From contig DVGI01000033.1 in assembly GCA_018712805.1 (NCBI GenBank), positions 124,001 through 188,000 of the forward strand: a stretch of DNA of 64,000 bases, given 5' to 3'. Position numbers and translations under genes: made by a program. The DNA is from Candidatus Fimenecus excrementavium (GTDB lineage Bacteria; Bacillota; Clostridia; Oscillospirales; Acutalibacteraceae). Shown piece by piece: positions 52,045 through 61,899 of this stretch; positions within the stretch are counted from its first letter, which is position 1; each line of letters starts with the position of its first letter. The notes below the pieces were generated by a model. It ran no database searches, was not told the DNA's origin, and saw only the letters and a list, made by a program, of their open reading frames with translations.

Positions 52045-52446
52045 TTATTCGTCAACGTGACCTTCTGCATCGCAGTTAACAGTAATGTTGCGTGCGCCGG
52101 TCGTTGCATTCGGTGCTGAAACGGTGATAGTATATTCACCGCCAGCCGGGCAAACGGGCAATGTGCCGCCTTCAAACATCGCAAGGAAGGCAGTATTTTC
52201 AGTTAAATCAGTGCCTTCGATATCCGCCCACGGAATCTGTGCGCCGCCAGCACCGCCGGTCATCTGATAGGTGGTGACCATGGACTGAATGGTACGTCTG
52301 TTGTCCGCGCAGGTTTTCTTTTCTGCGTTGTCGGTAACTGCGCCGTAAATCGGAATCGCAACCGCAACAAGAATACCCATGATGACAACAACGATCATCA
52401 ATTCAACGAGGGTAAAGCCCTTTTTGTTCTTAAGCATCTTTCTCAT
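52045..52446 (-). CDS. Type IV pilin, likely major subunit
   Basis: A 133-residue prepilin. The short basic leader MRKMLKNKKG is cut before Phe11 in FTLVELMIVVVIMGILVAVA, with Glu at mature position 5. The globular part has two Cys pairs (KKTCADN and VCPAGG, then VNCDAEG) and ends in an acidic tail. It has a consensus-like promoter of its own and a strong terminator, features expected of the most abundant subunit. AGGGGAG lies before the ATG. Confidence 0.9.
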   Translation of the reverse strand: MRKMLKNKKGFTLVELMIVVVIMGILVAVAIPIYGAVTDNAEKKTCADNRRTIQSMVTTYQMTGGAGGAQIPWADIEGTDLTENTAFLAMFEGGTLPVCPAGGEYTITVSAPNATTGARNITVNCDAEGHVDE

Positions 52447-52537
52447 TAAGATCTCCCCTTAAAAAATTTGTGTTTTTATATTATGGGTGGGTCCCCAAAA
52501 TATCGGTGAAAATGTTGTATTTTTGCTTTGTGCTGTT

Positions 52538-52566
52538 ATTATATACCAAAAAATTCAATTCGTAAA
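52538..52566 (-). promoter_or_regulatory. Promoter of the major pilin gene
   Basis: On the minus strand TTTACG (52561-52566), 17 bases, TATAAT (52538-52543), giving a leader of about 85 bases. Just upstream an A/T-only palindrome (52569-52604) could end transcription from the preceding pilin gene. Confidence 0.65.
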
Positions 52567-52627
52567 GAGTTTTTTGTAAAAAAATAGCAATTTTTTACAA
52601 AAATTTACTTAAAAGCGGTAAAAGGTC

Positions 52628-53053
52628 TTACGCATCGCTCTTTCCGCCGTGCTCCGAGCAGGTAACGGTAACCGTTCTCCCGCCGGAATCGTTGTTGTAA
52701 GAAATGGTGTAATGGCAATTTTCCGAGGGGCACTCGGGAAAGGTTCCGCCCTCAAAACAAGCGAGGAACGCGGGCGGTAATTTCGCCTCAGCGTCCGCCT
52801 GGCTTTCCACCGTAACCGGGTTGCCGAGCGGCGCGATGTCGTTCAAAGTGTCGTTGCCGGCCGTCATTAAATATTGCACCGCCGCTTTTTCAATGATTTC
52901 GCAGTTGGAATGGCAGGTTTGGCGTTCCGCGCGATTGGTCAGCCCCGCGTAAATCGGGATTGCAACCGCGACCAAAATCCCCATAATCACGACGACAATC
53001 ATCAATTCAACTAACGTAAACCCCTGTTCGGAACGCAGCAATTTGCGTTTCAC
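52628..53053 (-). CDS. Type IV pilin-like protein
   Basis: A 141-residue prepilin close to the next pilin in its first 40 residues: leader ending SEQG, then FTLVELMIVVVIMGILVAVA. The globular part differs but keeps the FEGGTFPECPSE block and paired cysteines, so the two are paralogues. The GTG at 53053 gives the usual short basic leader and has GGGGAAAG upstream. It may be a second subunit or a minor pilin. Confidence 0.85.
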   Translation of the reverse strand: MKRKLLRSEQGFTLVELMIVVVIMGILVAVAIPIYAGLTNRAERQTCHSNCEIIEKAAVQYLMTAGNDTLNDIAPLGNPVTVESQADAEAKLPPAFLACFEGGTFPECPSENCHYTISYNNDSGGRTVTVTCSEHGGKSDA

Positions 53054-53183
53054 TAATATCTTTCCCCTAATATGAGATGGTTTCGGTTCTAAAACGTGAA
53101 CTTTCCGTACCTCAATGTTACAACAAGTCGAACAAAAAGTCAAGAAGAATTTTTGAAAAAAGAATTATACAGTTTTTCTCCCG

Positions 53184-54311
53184 TTAATCTGCGATAAACA
53201 AGGCCACAACGGAAGCCGGAATCAAAACCAGCTTGCCGAGTGTTTTCACAGCGGGATTTTCTTCGGCGGCCGCAACAAGCGCAGGCGACCACTCGTTATA
53301 ATACTTATCAATAATTTGATTGCCCAAATCGGTTTTGGCAAGGACATTGTCGCGGAAATCACGCAGCGCGCCTTTTACCTGCCAGCCAATCGGGGAATCC
53401 GCCATAACCAGGTTGCTGAAGCAAAGCCCCGCGCCCTGGACGTTCAAATCCGCGCCGTTGGTGTTTTGCGACTCTAAGAAAGACTGCGCCGAGACATAGC
53501 GCAAAATATTCGCGGATTTGGTCGCGTAAGGGTAAAGCGAGGTGCTGACCGGGCACTCCAGGTCGGGGTCATCCCAACCGGCAATGCCGATGCCGCTCGC
53601 CGCCACGCGGCACGGTGTGCCGCCCTCATAATTGACGCGCTGGTTTTGCATCATGTTATTCATCGTAAACGAAGTGGTCAACGTGTAATTGCCGCCTATG
53701 GACTCCGGCGTGGAAATGGTCACGTCGACCGTCGTCGGCAAATAGGCGTCTTCGCCGCCGCCGTAAGAATACGGCACGGTTGTGTTGCCCTCGGCGTCGG
53801 TTGTCGCTTCGCCGCGGAAAACCTCCTGCGGGACGACAGAGACGCTGAATTTAATGTCCAACGGGACTTCTTCGTCTATTAAGTATTCGGTCAAATTAAC
53901 CGGCGTTTTGCCCTCGCCGCGTTCCAAAACATAAATCACGTCGCCAAGCTCCGGGTCGGACGCCGGCTGGGAATAAATATAGGCGTAAGTGTCGTTACCC
54001 GTGCTCGGGACGCCCTGCATATCGGTCGGGTCTTCATAATCCGCGACCGGCTGCTCGGTTTCGGTGTAGAACAGGGAAATGCTTGCGGAATTGCTCAAAG
54101 ACTCGTTTTGCAGGCGGAAAAACTGCATGACCTGCTGCGCGGCGTTTTGCGTCCGCCAGCGCGCCTGCACAATACTGTAGCTTTGCAGGAAAGAATGCGC
54201 CAGCTGAATGGTTAACCCTGTAACCATCGCCATTAGGGCAATCGTCACCAAAAGTTCCACCAGCGTGATGCCCTGTTTGCTTTTCAGTTTGTTTTTCAGT
54301 TTGGCAAGCAC
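53184..54311 (-). CDS. Prepilin-like protein with CFI-box-like C-terminal domain
   Basis: A 375-residue prepilin of the PilW/GspJ size class. The leader ends KSKQG before ITLVELLVTIALMAMVTGLT, Glu at mature position 5. The middle is a beta-rich domain. The last 90 residues contain LCFSNLVMADSPIGW, LRDFRDNVLAK, YYNEWSP and a closing hydrophobic stretch, a pattern that resembles the CFI-box C-terminal domain of some exported proteins. I know of no function for that domain. It lies between the giant prepilin and the small pilins in the same run. Confidence 0.75.
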   Translation of the reverse strand: MLAKLKNKLKSKQGITLVELLVTIALMAMVTGLTIQLAHSFLQSYSIVQARWRTQNAAQQVMQFFRLQNESLSNSASISLFYTETEQPVADYEDPTDMQGVPSTGNDTYAYIYSQPASDPELGDVIYVLERGEGKTPVNLTEYLIDEEVPLDIKFSVSVVPQEVFRGEATTDAEGNTTVPYSYGGGEDAYLPTTVDVTISTPESIGGNYTLTTSFTMNNMMQNQRVNYEGGTPCRVAASGIGIAGWDDPDLECPVSTSLYPYATKSANILRYVSAQSFLESQNTNGADLNVQGAGLCFSNLVMADSPIGWQVKGALRDFRDNVLAKTDLGNQIIDKYYNEWSPALVAAAEENPAVKTLGKLVLIPASVVALFIAD

Positions 54312-54388
54312 CCTGTACGCCTCCCTTAGCTTTCACAAGCTGTGCCGCCGCAAAGCGGCACAGCACACGTTTTCTTAAAATTTCAAAA

Positions 54389-57300
54389 TCAATCGTTTCG
54401 GCTCGCAACCGCATTGACGCCGTCAATGTTTAAAAGCTGATAGCCGCCGTTGCCGGTATTGTACCACGCCTGGGTGTAGCCGACCCCGCCCGGGTCGGAA
54501 AGCTTCCAGCCTTTTTCGGTGCCGCACGGCTCTAACGGGTCAATGGCATAGAACACCACAGCGCGTTCGTCGCCGGTGATATAGTCATATTCGCCGTTGT
54601 CGTTATCGTCGATATAACCGACCGCATACCACATGCCGTTGGTGTAGGTGATTTGCTGAATATTGCAGTTTTCTTTTTCGCTGATTTGAACCGCTTTCCA
54701 AACATAGTTGCAGTTTCCGGCAATCGGGCCGCGGTCCTGACCGCCGCTTTGGTCATACCAAGTGCGCACGCACACCCAGGAACCTGAGTCGCGGCTGAAC
54801 GGCGCTTTCACGACAGCGGCGTTGCGGCAGTAATCCACCTTGCCGTCGGTTTTCGGGTTTGCAAGCCCCTGAACGCCGACTGCCACCCAAGTATCGTTGG
54901 CAAAGGTGACGTCTTCCACCGTATCGAGCGGAGAAATGAAGCCGAGCGTTGAAGTCATGCCGAGCTGGGAACTGCATTTATCCCAATATGTATTTTCATC
55001 GTCGGCGTTGTCTTTGTTCTGCCACGCGGTCATTTCGTCGGGCGTCAACGGGATGTCATACGATTCATCCCAACCGATGGCGTTGGAATACCGGCAAACC
55101 ATTTTACGCGTACCGGTTTCGGCGTTGATTTCGTTGGCACGTTTCAGCCAGTTGTAGGACTGGAACTCGGCGGTGATGCTTTCGTCGTTGTTTGCGTCTG
55201 CATTGCCGTCTTCCAGCGCTTCCAAGTCGAGATACCAGCTCATGAGCGTACCGTCGCTCGCGCCCCACATCGCTTCGGGGGACTCGTTCCAAGTCGTGCC
55301 CCAGGCAACCGAGGTCAGGCGTTTGTCATACAGAATATGACCCATCAAATAAGAATATTTGTCGCGGGAGTCGTCCGGGTTATAAACACCGCCGTAGGTG
55401 GAATAGAACAGCGGATGATAAGCGTCACGCCAATAGCCGGCGCTGACCGCTTCGGTCAAAATGTTCTTCACCGCGCCCCAGTCGTTCTGACGTTTGCGCC
55501 AATAGTCAACGGAAGTATAGAACTCGTTAAAGACATTGCTCTCTTTCTGTAAGGTAAAGCCGGTAAACGTCTCGCTGAACGGCGCGCCGCCCGCTTCGCC
55601 CGCGCGCAGATACACAACGCCGTTGTTCATTACGGTAGGCACGGAAATATGTTTGGTGCTCTGATTCTCATACAGCAGCCCGCCGACATAATAGCCGACC
55701 GCGATGGAAAAATAGCCGCCGTTGCCGTCGTAATCTTCGTAATACATCGAATCCGCGTCGGAAATCGTCACGCTGTCATCAAAGCCCCACTCGTAAACGC
55801 CGTCGGTTTCATGGCGGTTCGAGGAGACATCGTATTTGTTGAACATCAGCTGGTTTTTGGAAATTGCGTATGGCTCGGACAGATAAGCGATTGTAATCTT
55901 TGTTTCGTTCTGGTTTTGAATTTCTGCCTGATGATCTCCCGGGTTCAGCGGATAAACACGTTTGCCGTAGTCGTAGGCAAGCGTATCCACAGCGTTAAAC
56001 GTCACTTCCAGCGCGCGGCTGTCTTCGTAGTTTTTCGGGGAGCAGACGCCCGAAAGCGCATAATCCGAAGCAGAAGCGTCGGTATAATGCCAAACATAAC
56101 CCCACATATTGCGCCGGCGCATGATACCCCATTCCCTTTTACCGCCGTTGAACATCTTACCGGCGTTGGTGAAGTATTTTGCCGCGTTTGCCGAATCGTC
56201 GGTAAACGCAATACCCAACGTGGCGCGCCATTCGCCGTAGTTGTAATCAGAGTGGTCCGCAACACCGAGCGTAGGCGTCCAAAGGTCCATCACGGCGGGA
56301 ATCTGACCGGCGTAAAGCGTGTAGCTCTCGGTCGGATAGCCTTCTGACGAAGAATACGCCTTGGTCATTTTAATCGGCGTGACGGAAGTTAAGGTGATAT
56401 AGTTATCTGTATGATCGTCCAACTGATAATAATCCCCGTAGGAAATCATATCGTTTGCCGACACTTTGGTTGTGCCGTCTTTATAGTTGAATGTATAGCG
56501 CCGTAAAATCAGGTTACCGGGGTAAGTGTTGTCATAATAATTGCCGCGGAGCGTGCCGTAAAGGTACGCCGTCAGCCATTTGGAATTGTCGCTGTTGACA
56601 TATTCGTTATAAGGCTGGTTACCATCAATTCGACCGTATTCGTCTTTGGCCTGCGCCCACAAAAGATTGCCGGCGGTGTAAACGTCGATTTGATAATCCT
56701 GCAGCGCGTTAATGGTGAACGCGGTTTGCGTATACAGCTTGTTGAAAATCGTATACTTCAAGCCGGTTGTATCCGGGTTTAAGCTGATGCCGGTGACGGA
56801 GCTGTCGTTGACGTCCGGATTGCCGGGGTCTTTGATATAGACAAAGCTCGAATCGACCGTTGTGCTGTACATCCGTTCGTTGGTTTCGGTCTGCTGCCCG
56901 TTGTTATAATAGTAGTTGTGCGCGACTGTGTAGTCGCCGCCCCAGCCGTAGTTGCCCGTTACGGGGTTACGCCAGAAGCGCCGGATTTGCCCGTTGTCGC
57001 CGCACATGACGTAATAGCCGTATTCGTTCGTGCCGCCGTTGCCGTCGTCGCCCTCGCCGGGTTCGACCCATTCCACGTCATTCATAGCGGCATTCAGCGT
57101 AATCGGGGTAGAAATCTTGCCGAGCGGGTCGCGGCTGTTCATCACCTTACGCACGATTTCGAGGTGGCCGTCTTCATCCGGCTCGCCGCTGGTGACGTAA
57201 TAGTAATAGTTGCCGTCCTGCGCGTCTTCACCGACCATGATAACTGTCGGCGCGTCGATTTCGACCGTGAGCGAATACACACGGTATTCAATCGTCAGCG

Positions 57301-57961
57301 GCGAAGTTTCAAAGCAGATGACCTGGTTGTCGCCCTTCAGTGTCAAATAGGCAATCGAAGCGTTGTCACGGTCGATTTCAATTTGGCAATAGGGGTTCGA
57401 ATCGTTGTAAACCCCGCTGACCATTTGGCGGTTGCCGCTGGAATCGGTGTAATAAATTTTAAAGTCGTTTACGGTTGAAAACCGGAAACCGGACGCATAC
57501 AGCGTAATCGTCTTGGTTAAAAAGTCATCTGCGACATGGGTCGGATAGCAAACCATTTTCGCCGTAACCGAGTCGCAAATGAAGGTGCTCAAGCCGTTGC
57601 CGCCGATTGCGGGATTGGAAAGCAGAGAAGCACCGTCGATGCTTTGCAAAGAGGAGGAGTTTGCCATAATCGACTCGGATTTCACGGTCATTTGCAGCGG
57701 TACATCTTCGGTCGAAACCTCATAATCGCCGTTCGCGCCGCTGTTGCCGATCAGTCGTTCGACAAGACCGACCGCTTTGTAGTTGGCGCTGGTGCGCTCG
57801 CCGATGGTAAACAAATTGCGCATCGTCGTTTGCGCCAAAGGCAAAAAGCACATAATCGCAATGGTGAGAACCGCCAAAGCGACCAGCATCTCTACAAGCG
57901 TCATGCCGCGTTTCTCGCCCAATTTTCGTTGTAATGCTGCTTGTGTAATCGTCTTGCGCAC
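54389..57961 (-). CDS. Giant prepilin-like protein, 1190 residues
   Basis: The largest gene in the window. The N-terminus is a regular class III signal: leader ending GEKRG, then MTLVEMLVALAVLTIAIMCF with Glu at mature position 5. About 1145 residues of extracellular domain follow, rich in Tyr, Trp, Asn and Asp, with repeated short patterns such as TFANDTWVAVG and ITYTNGMWYAVG near the end that suggest beta-propeller-like blades. Ordinary pilins carry 100-350 residues here. It is plausibly a tip adhesin assembled with the pilus. The GTG start has AAAGGAG 7 bases upstream. Confidence 0.8.
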   Translation of the reverse strand: MRKTITQAALQRKLGEKRGMTLVEMLVALAVLTIAIMCFLPLAQTTMRNLFTIGERTSANYKAVGLVERLIGNSGANGDYEVSTEDVPLQMTVKSESIMANSSSLQSIDGASLLSNPAIGGNGLSTFICDSVTAKMVCYPTHVADDFLTKTITLYASGFRFSTVNDFKIYYTDSSGNRQMVSGVYNDSNPYCQIEIDRDNASIAYLTLKGDNQVICFETSPLTIEYRVYSLTVEIDAPTVIMVGEDAQDGNYYYYVTSGEPDEDGHLEIVRKVMNSRDPLGKISTPITLNAAMNDVEWVEPGEGDDGNGGTNEYGYYVMCGDNGQIRRFWRNPVTGNYGWGGDYTVAHNYYYNNGQQTETNERMYSTTVDSSFVYIKDPGNPDVNDSSVTGISLNPDTTGLKYTIFNKLYTQTAFTINALQDYQIDVYTAGNLLWAQAKDEYGRIDGNQPYNEYVNSDNSKWLTAYLYGTLRGNYYDNTYPGNLILRRYTFNYKDGTTKVSANDMISYGDYYQLDDHTDNYITLTSVTPIKMTKAYSSSEGYPTESYTLYAGQIPAVMDLWTPTLGVADHSDYNYGEWRATLGIAFTDDSANAAKYFTNAGKMFNGGKREWGIMRRRNMWGYVWHYTDASASDYALSGVCSPKNYEDSRALEVTFNAVDTLAYDYGKRVYPLNPGDHQAEIQNQNETKITIAYLSEPYAISKNQLMFNKYDVSSNRHETDGVYEWGFDDSVTISDADSMYYEDYDGNGGYFSIAVGYYVGGLLYENQSTKHISVPTVMNNGVVYLRAGEAGGAPFSETFTGFTLQKESNVFNEFYTSVDYWRKRQNDWGAVKNILTEAVSAGYWRDAYHPLFYSTYGGVYNPDDSRDKYSYLMGHILYDKRLTSVAWGTTWNESPEAMWGASDGTLMSWYLDLEALEDGNADANNDESITAEFQSYNWLKRANEINAETGTRKMVCRYSNAIGWDESYDIPLTPDEMTAWQNKDNADDENTYWDKCSSQLGMTSTLGFISPLDTVEDVTFANDTWVAVGVQGLANPKTDGKVDYCRNAAVVKAPFSRDSGSWVCVRTWYDQSGGQDRGPIAGNCNYVWKAVQISEKENCNIQQITYTNGMWYAVGYIDDNDNGEYDYITGDERAVVFYAIDPLEPCGTEKGWKLSDPGGVGYTQAWYNTGNGGYQLLNIDGVNAVASRND

Positions 57962-57979
57962 GAGCCTGCTCCTTTCTCT

Positions 57980-59512
57980 TTATTCCCAAATGATATATGC
58001 CGCGTCGCCGGCGCTCGGCAAAACCGTATCCGCAACCGTGTCATAGCGGTTGTCATCAATGCTTATCAGACGCATACTCGGCGTTTGATAGCCGTTTTTG
58101 TAATTGGAATACACCTCGTCGGTTTCGCTGTAATAGAATTCTCGTGTTCTTTCAAACTGCGTAAGCACCGTCGAAGAATAATTGCCCTCTTCGAGCGCGG
58201 TATCTAAGAAATATTTGACCAAATCAATGCCGTAAGGCTGGCCGTTGATTTCAAAATCGCCGTCAAAATAGCAAATATCCCCGGCGGAGAAAACTTTATA
58301 TTTCCGCGTGGAGTTGCGGGAAATGAAATTGACGTAAACATCGCCGCCGAAGAAAATCTGCCCGCATTCGCCGAGCCCGCCCGGATCATCATGATCTGTC
58401 GGCATCGGGTCTGTCACCGTGGACGCCACCGAAGAAGGCGTACCGATAACCACCGTGCCCAGACGGTAATTTCGGGCGATTTTCGCGGCAAGGCCGGTAA
58501 TCCAACTGGTAAAGCCGTTGGCGTTGTTGGTGCCGGGGTCGTAAACATACATGTTGATATCACCGTCCACAACAATTTGGTTGCCGCGCAAATAAAGCAT
58601 ATTGAATTGCTTGGACATCGGTTCAACGTTAACGTCCGATTCGACGAACAAGTTGCCGAGCGACACAAAACCGCCCATATGGTCCGCCGCTTCCGACGTG
58701 AAGCGAATGTCCTCAGACGCCGCAGGCTTTGTAATCACCATATTGCCGGAGGTGCAGCCGAGATACAGCGGCTGATTTTTTACACGCCCGGCGGAATAAC
58801 TGCCGAAAATGCCGGGGAAGCGGTTAATCAATGTATCGATAAGACCGCAGTCCACCGAAACCGTGGTTTCCACAATAATCGACGTGTCGTCGCTTTGCGC
58901 CGTGTTCAGACTGATTTCACCGTCCGGTTTCACCCAGCCTTTGCCGGTAATATCCACCAGCGGAACAATATAGGCTTTTTTCGTCGCCGCCATCGTGCCG
59001 CTGTACCCCACAGAGGTAAAGCGTTTGATATATTCGATTTTGGTCTGCGTCCCGCCTTGGCCGTCCGGCATTTCATAGGATTTCTGGTCGTTGGTAATGG
59101 TCACGCGGTAATAACCGACATACTCATCGGAAATCGGCGCAGGCTCCTCGCCGTTGCCGCCGTCCACATAGGTTTGCCCGTCAGACAGCAAATAGACCCA
59201 GTTGGTGGTAATCGTTTCATCGGTATCGGGGTTGCCGTCATCTGTCGCCTGGTCAATGAAGTCGCGCAGCGCTTCTTCGGAGTTGTACTGGAGCATCGCG
59301 TCCTGATACATGAACACCGACGCCTCAATGCCGGAACGCGCCAAATATTCTGCTTTCTGCCGCGCCGTGCCGAATTCCAACACTTTCAGCGACTGCATGG
59401 TATAGACGTACATAGCGGTTCCGAGAATCGACATGACGACCAGCAAAACCATAACCATAGACAGCGCCGCGCCTTGGTTGTTTTTCAGCTGTTCTCGAAT
59501 TTGTGCACGCAT
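57980..59512 (-). CDS. PilX/GspK-like minor pilin
   Basis: A 510-residue protein with a PilX-type N-terminus: leader to NNQG, then AALSMVMVLLVVMSILGTAM, without Glu at position 5, as is normal for the tip-most GspK/PilX class. RQKAEYLARSGIEAS is the typical following helix. The large outer domain is beta-rich (GNLFVESDVNVEP, GDINMYVYD). It may initiate pilus assembly together with the giant prepilin 18 bases downstream. The ATG at 59512 has GGAGGC 8 bases before it. Confidence 0.82.
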   Translation of the reverse strand: MRAQIREQLKNNQGAALSMVMVLLVVMSILGTAMYVYTMQSLKVLEFGTARQKAEYLARSGIEASVFMYQDAMLQYNSEEALRDFIDQATDDGNPDTDETITTNWVYLLSDGQTYVDGGNGEEPAPISDEYVGYYRVTITNDQKSYEMPDGQGGTQTKIEYIKRFTSVGYSGTMAATKKAYIVPLVDITGKGWVKPDGEISLNTAQSDDTSIIVETTVSVDCGLIDTLINRFPGIFGSYSAGRVKNQPLYLGCTSGNMVITKPAASEDIRFTSEAADHMGGFVSLGNLFVESDVNVEPMSKQFNMLYLRGNQIVVDGDINMYVYDPGTNNANGFTSWITGLAAKIARNYRLGTVVIGTPSSVASTVTDPMPTDHDDPGGLGECGQIFFGGDVYVNFISRNSTRKYKVFSAGDICYFDGDFEINGQPYGIDLVKYFLDTALEEGNYSSTVLTQFERTREFYYSETDEVYSNYKNGYQTPSMRLISIDDNRYDTVADTVLPSAGDAAYIIWE

Positions 59513-59557
59513 CGGAATCGCCTCCAAAAATCTTTCTTCCCCTTGTGCTTCGCCTTT

Positions 59558-61243
59558 TTAAACAATAACGCGAAGCAGCTCTTCAATGGACGTCTTACCC
59601 TCCATCACTTTATAAATGCCTTCGTTTTTCAGGGTGAACATGCCCTGCTCTATGGCAAGTTTTTTAATTTGCGCGCCGTTCGCGCGGTCCAAAATCAGTT
59701 TTTTCATTTCTTCGGTAACCGTCAGGAACTCAAACACCGCTTCACGGCCTTTATAGCCCGTGTTGTTGCAAGTGAGACACCCTTTCGGCTTATAGACCTT
59801 ATAAACCTCCTGCGGGTATTCTTCCACCGGGAAGTCCGGCAGGATTTTTAGCATTTCCTCTCGCGTGAGCGTATATTCCTCTTTGCATTTCGGACAAAGC
59901 TTACGCACAAGTCTTTGCGCCAGAACGCCGACCAAAGACGAAGCCGTTAAGAACGGCTCCACGCCCATTTCTTCGAGTCGCGTAACGGCGCCCGCCGCGT
60001 CGTTGGTGTGCAGGGTGGACAAAACCATATGACCTGTCAGCGCCGCTTCGACGGCGATTTTTGCAGTCTCGCCGTCACGAATTTCACCGACCATCACGAT
60101 GTCGGGGTCGGAACGGAGCACGGAACGGAGCGCTGCGGCAAAGGTCATGCCGGCGCGGTTATTCATTTGCACTTGGTTAATACCGGCCATTCGACGTTCG
60201 ACCGGGTCTTCCAGCGTGATGACGTTTTTTTCCAGCGTGCTGATTTCGGCAAGCGTCGCGTAAAGCGTGGTGGATTTACCGCTTCCGGTAGGGCCCGTAA
60301 CCAGCACGAAGCCGTAGGGCATGTGAATCGCTTTGTCAAACCGCGGGAACTGCCGTTTGGAGAAGTTGATGTCTTTAATCGAAACATTGCCTTTGTTGCG
60401 CTCTAAAAGACGCATAACAATCTTTTCACCGTAAACGGTGGGCATGGTCGCAATACGAACGTCCAGCGTTTTGTCTTCATAGCGAACGGTGGCGCGTCCG
60501 TCTTGCGGAACACGTTTTTCGGCGATGTCCATACCGCCGAGAACTTTGACACGCGAAACGACAGACGGGAAGATTTTAATCGGGTTTTGCATGACTTCCT
60601 GCAAAACGCCGTCGATACGGAAACGGACGCGCAGATTTTTTTCGAGCGCCTCAATATGGACGTCGGACGCGCCGCTTTTAATCGCGTTGTTGATAATCTG
60701 ATTGACGAGCTGTACCGCCGGCTTGTCGTCGAGCGTGAGCTCTTCGGTTTCTTCCACTGCCTCGGTCTGGTCGTCGTCATCATAATTTTCCACCGAGGAG
60801 TTCATGTTGGCGAAGTTTTCAATCGCCGCCGCAAGCTCCATATCCGCAACGACCAACGGGCAAATTTCAAGCCCGGTCATCAAATGCAGGTTATCGATGG
60901 TGATAATGTCGTTCGGGTTTTTCATGGCGACATACAAGGTTTTGTCCTCTTGATAGAGCGGCAAAACGTTGTTGCGCAACGCCATTTCGGGTGTAATCAG
61001 GTTCGCGGCCGCAACATTGACGCCGATTTCGTTAATCGACACATACCGATAGCCGCTTTTCTGCGCCATTGTGCGCGCAATGTCATCTTCAGTGCAGTAG
61101 CCGAGCTGTGTCAAAATACTGCCGATGAGCGCTTTGCTGGTTTTTTGAATTTCCAGCGCTTCCTGCGCCTGCGCCTCTGTTATGATACCGGCGTCAACAA
61201 GCCTCGAACAAATACTGCCCGGAAATAACACTGCGTTTGCCAT
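59558..61243 (-). CDS. pilB: Type IV pilus assembly ATPase PilB
   Basis: A 561-residue GspE/PilB hexameric ATPase powering pilus extension from the cytoplasm. The N-terminal MshE-like domain (about 1-150) is followed by the catalytic core: Walker A GPTGSGKSTTLYATL, Asp box DPVERRMAGINQVQ, Walker B VGEIRDGETAKIA, His box STLHTNDA, and the zinc tetracysteine CPKC...CLTC. No PilT retraction ATPase is visible in this stretch. Confidence 0.95.
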   Translation of the reverse strand: MANAVLFPGSICSRLVDAGIITEAQAQEALEIQKTSKALIGSILTQLGYCTEDDIARTMAQKSGYRYVSINEIGVNVAAANLITPEMALRNNVLPLYQEDKTLYVAMKNPNDIITIDNLHLMTGLEICPLVVADMELAAAIENFANMNSSVENYDDDDQTEAVEETEELTLDDKPAVQLVNQIINNAIKSGASDVHIEALEKNLRVRFRIDGVLQEVMQNPIKIFPSVVSRVKVLGGMDIAEKRVPQDGRATVRYEDKTLDVRIATMPTVYGEKIVMRLLERNKGNVSIKDINFSKRQFPRFDKAIHMPYGFVLVTGPTGSGKSTTLYATLAEISTLEKNVITLEDPVERRMAGINQVQMNNRAGMTFAAALRSVLRSDPDIVMVGEIRDGETAKIAVEAALTGHMVLSTLHTNDAAGAVTRLEEMGVEPFLTASSLVGVLAQRLVRKLCPKCKEEYTLTREEMLKILPDFPVEEYPQEVYKVYKPKGCLTCNNTGYKGREAVFEFLTVTEEMKKLILDRANGAQIKKLAIEQGMFTLKNEGIYKVMEGKTSIEELLRVIV

Positions 61244-61272
61244 GAAAATCGATCTCCCTGTAAGTCAAAAAG

Positions 61273-61887
61273 TCATTTCTTAGAAAATTTCATAATCGTA
61301 ATCTGCGCTTCTTTTAAGCCGCCCTGCGTCATCGGCATCATGTGAATCCCATCGATACGCATCAGTTCTTCATCTGTCACAATGCTTTCACAAAGCTTCA
61401 TAATGTCGGTGTAAGTCCCGCGCACGCTGATTTGGACCTGCATTTGATTGACAAGCCCGTTGGAAGAAGAGGCGGCCGCTTTGCTGTTTTTGTCGTCCGC
61501 GCTTTCACTGCCGAACGTCAAATCGGTTAAAACGCAGTTCATGCTTTCCACGCGGGTTTCCATCTCAATCATAATCTGCTGCTGATCCATTTTTTCCGGG
61601 ATCATCGCGTCATACGCGTCGCGCTGCGCCTCATATTCTTCGCTGCGCGCCTGCAGTGCTTTTAAGTTAGCAATGGAAAGCTGGTTTTCTTCATACGTTT
61701 TCATTTCCTGCTTAATATCCGCGTTGGTTTCGTCAATGCTGCGCGAGCCCACCACAATCAGCGCGATAAGACCGACGCAGGCAATGACCATCAAAACCGC
61801 AAATACGCGGATATCCTCTAAAAAGTTCTTCCCCTTAGATGCCCCGGAAGAAGAAGTATTGCTTTTTACATTGATACGAAATGCCAT
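61273..61887 (-). CDS. pilO: Type IV pilus alignment protein PilO
   Basis: A 204-residue bitopic protein: cytoplasmic N-terminus, one helix at about 30-48, a coiled coil (about 52-95), and a small ferredoxin-like outer domain with VQISVRGTYTDIMKLCESI. It pairs with PilN to join the ATPase platform to the outside. Gene order and fold identify it. Confidence 0.85.
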   Translation of the reverse strand: MAFRINVKSNTSSSGASKGKNFLEDIRVFAVLMVIACVGLIALIVVGSRSIDETNADIKQEMKTYEENQLSIANLKALQARSEEYEAQRDAYDAMIPEKMDQQQIMIEMETRVESMNCVLTDLTFGSESADDKNSKAAASSSNGLVNQMQVQISVRGTYTDIMKLCESIVTDEELMRIDGIHMMPMTQGGLKEAQITIMKFSKK

Positions 61888-61899
61888 TGCGCTTCCTCC

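Noticed and set aside
58391-59851. A 486-codon plus-strand frame opposite the PilX-like gene
   Set aside because: It is antisense to a gene with clear prepilin features and a good ribosome site; the His/Arg/Asn-rich translation is typical of a shadow frame.
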